From positions 1 through 34,523 of the forward strand of contig CANSXE010000014.1 of NCBI GenBank assembly GCA_947650875.1: a stretch of DNA of 34,523 nucleotides. The letters run 5' to 3'. Position numbers and translations under genes: made by a program. The stretch is from an uncultured Bacillota bacterium. GTDB taxonomy: Bacteria > Bacillota > Clostridia > Oscillospirales > Oscillospiraceae. Shown in pieces: positions 33,965-34,523 of this stretch. The notes under the pieces were generated by a model, which was not told the origin of the DNA, searched no databases, and was given only the letters and a program-made list of their open reading frames with translations. Position 1 is the first letter of the stretch, and each line of letters starts with the position of its first letter.

Positions 33965-34380
33965 GTGTGTTCCTCCATAAAATACTGGACATATCCCCGC
34001 TCATAGCCGTAATCCAATTCCTTTACATAGTCATCCACATAGATGGGGCTGACCCAAACGATCTGATAGCGTTCCTCCCCCAGGCAGTGGACGTTGATCT
34101 GAGAGTTGGGATCCTTATCCAGCTGTTCAAGGGCCTTGGCAATACGGGCGGGGGAGGGCACCCGCAGTTGATCCGATTTGAAATGGGGGGTATAAAGCAA
34201 TTTATAAAACGCTTTGATGTCCGAAATCTGAAATTCTGTGACATGGTAGTAGGAGAAGATAATAAGGACAAAACCAAGCTGGAGCTTGAGCGGAAGTCCT
34301 ACCAAGATTTTTGGTGTCCGGCTGCGGGTGCTGGTGCAGAAATACCTTATTTCGGCCAGCTGTGTCTTTGACCAGTCCAT
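33961..34380 (-). CDS. Unrecognised 139-residue protein between khpA and rimM
   Basis: I do not recognise this protein. It begins MDWSKTQLAEIRYFC, has one short hydrophobic stretch (LGFVLIIFSYYHV, about residues 35-48, too interrupted for a confident membrane span) and ends in an acidic, aromatic region with DDYVKELDYGYERGYVQYF. GGAGGA stands at good spacing before the ATG. The stop overlaps the rimM start by four bases, which strongly supports real translation. Base composition is visibly lower in GC than its neighbours. A terminator lies just upstream, and there is no room for a separate promoter between it and the start codon. An accessory ribosome-related role is possible from position only. 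Confidence 0.75.
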   Translation of the reverse strand: MDWSKTQLAEIRYFCTSTRSRTPKILVGLPLKLQLGFVLIIFSYYHVTEFQISDIKAFYKLLYTPHFKSDQLRVPSPARIAKALEQLDKDPNSQINVHCLGEERYQIVWVSPIYVDDYVKELDYGYERGYVQYFMEEHT

Positions 34381-34401
34381 AAAGTCCTCCGGTTTGAAAA
34401 G

Positions 34402-34429
34402 AAGGACGCAGGGAACCCCCTGCGCCCTT
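34402..34429 (-). terminator. Terminator after khpA
   Basis: On the minus strand a 12-bp stem with one G-U pair (right half 34402-34413, left half 34418-34429) and a four-base loop is followed by CTTCTTTTC. It would reduce transcription into the unknown gene and rimM. Confidence 0.8.
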
Positions 34430-34433
34430 GTTT

Positions 34434-34523
34434 TTAGTCGATGATCTCCACATTGATCCGCTTGCCGGCCCGCTGGGCGGCGGAGCGCATCAAAATGCGG
34501 ATCTCCTTGGCGATGCGGCCCTG
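34434..34523 (-). CDS. khpA: KH-domain RNA-binding protein KhpA, C-terminal end (partial)
   Basis: The last 29 residues, starting QGRIAKEIRILMRSAAQR and ending INVEIID, match the C-terminus of KhpA (YlqC), a small KH-domain RNA-binding protein. The GRIAKxIR helix follows the GxxG loop, which lies outside the window. KhpA usually sits between rpsP and rimM, as the order here supports. Confidence 0.85.
   Translation of the reverse strand, partial: QGRIAKEIRILMRSAAQRAGKRINVEIID

Noticed and set aside
33967-34371. 134-residue plus-strand open frame opposite the unknown gene
   Set aside because: The minus-strand gene has a ribosome-binding site and an ATGA overlap with rimM; the plus frame lacks a good ribosome-binding site.

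Overview
The window reads as chromosome from a Gram-positive member of the Clostridia, most likely Oscillospiraceae (the Flavonifractor / Intestinimonas / Lawsonibacter neighbourhood). By eye the DNA is GC-rich, around 60%. Shine-Dalgarno sites are strong AGGAGG types, promoters are SigA-like, and substrate-binding proteins are lipoproteins. The order dgt-dnaG-rpoD is typical of Clostridia. The taxonomic call is inference; no rRNA or tRNA gene was found.

Left edge to 1.9 kb: the last residues of what looks like a large serine recombinase, then RidA (enamine deaminase) and a PLP-dependent diaminopropionate ammonia-lyase. These two are biochemically linked because the lyase releases the reactive enamine that RidA clears. 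From 1.9 to 12.9 kb lies a catabolic locus. On the minus strand are a ribose-type ABC importer (lipoprotein, double ATPase, two permeases) with a shikimate-dehydrogenase-family oxidoreductase as last gene, a ROK sugar kinase, a DeoR regulator and a glycyl-radical-enzyme (GRE) activase. Divergent from the activase is an 803-residue GRE of the dehydratase/PFL-like type. I cannot assign the substrate. This is the best candidate in the window for an undescribed pathway. An NhaC-type antiporter with its own strong promoter follows.

From 14.6 to 23.7 kb is a replication/transcription operon (dgt, dnaG, rpoD). It runs without a visible terminator into a 1112-residue SEL1-repeat protein and a secreted CAP-domain protein. 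The SEL1 protein has a striking three-unit higher-order repeat of exactly 324 bp. A convergent LtaS-like sulfatase-fold enzyme follows, then a polar amino-acid ABC importer with an excellent SigA promoter, a leucine-rich-repeat lipoprotein, a candidate 30-residue small protein, and an AGCS sodium/amino-acid symporter whose ribosome-binding site lies inside a hairpin. The symporter tail overlaps the promoter and first codon of acpP, which is followed by rnc.

The right edge (minus strand) holds the end of khpA, a terminator, an unrecognised 139-residue gene of lower GC, rimM and an AI-2E family transporter, the last three overlapping and probably translationally coupled. Most other long reading frames are GC-rich antisense shadows and are omitted.
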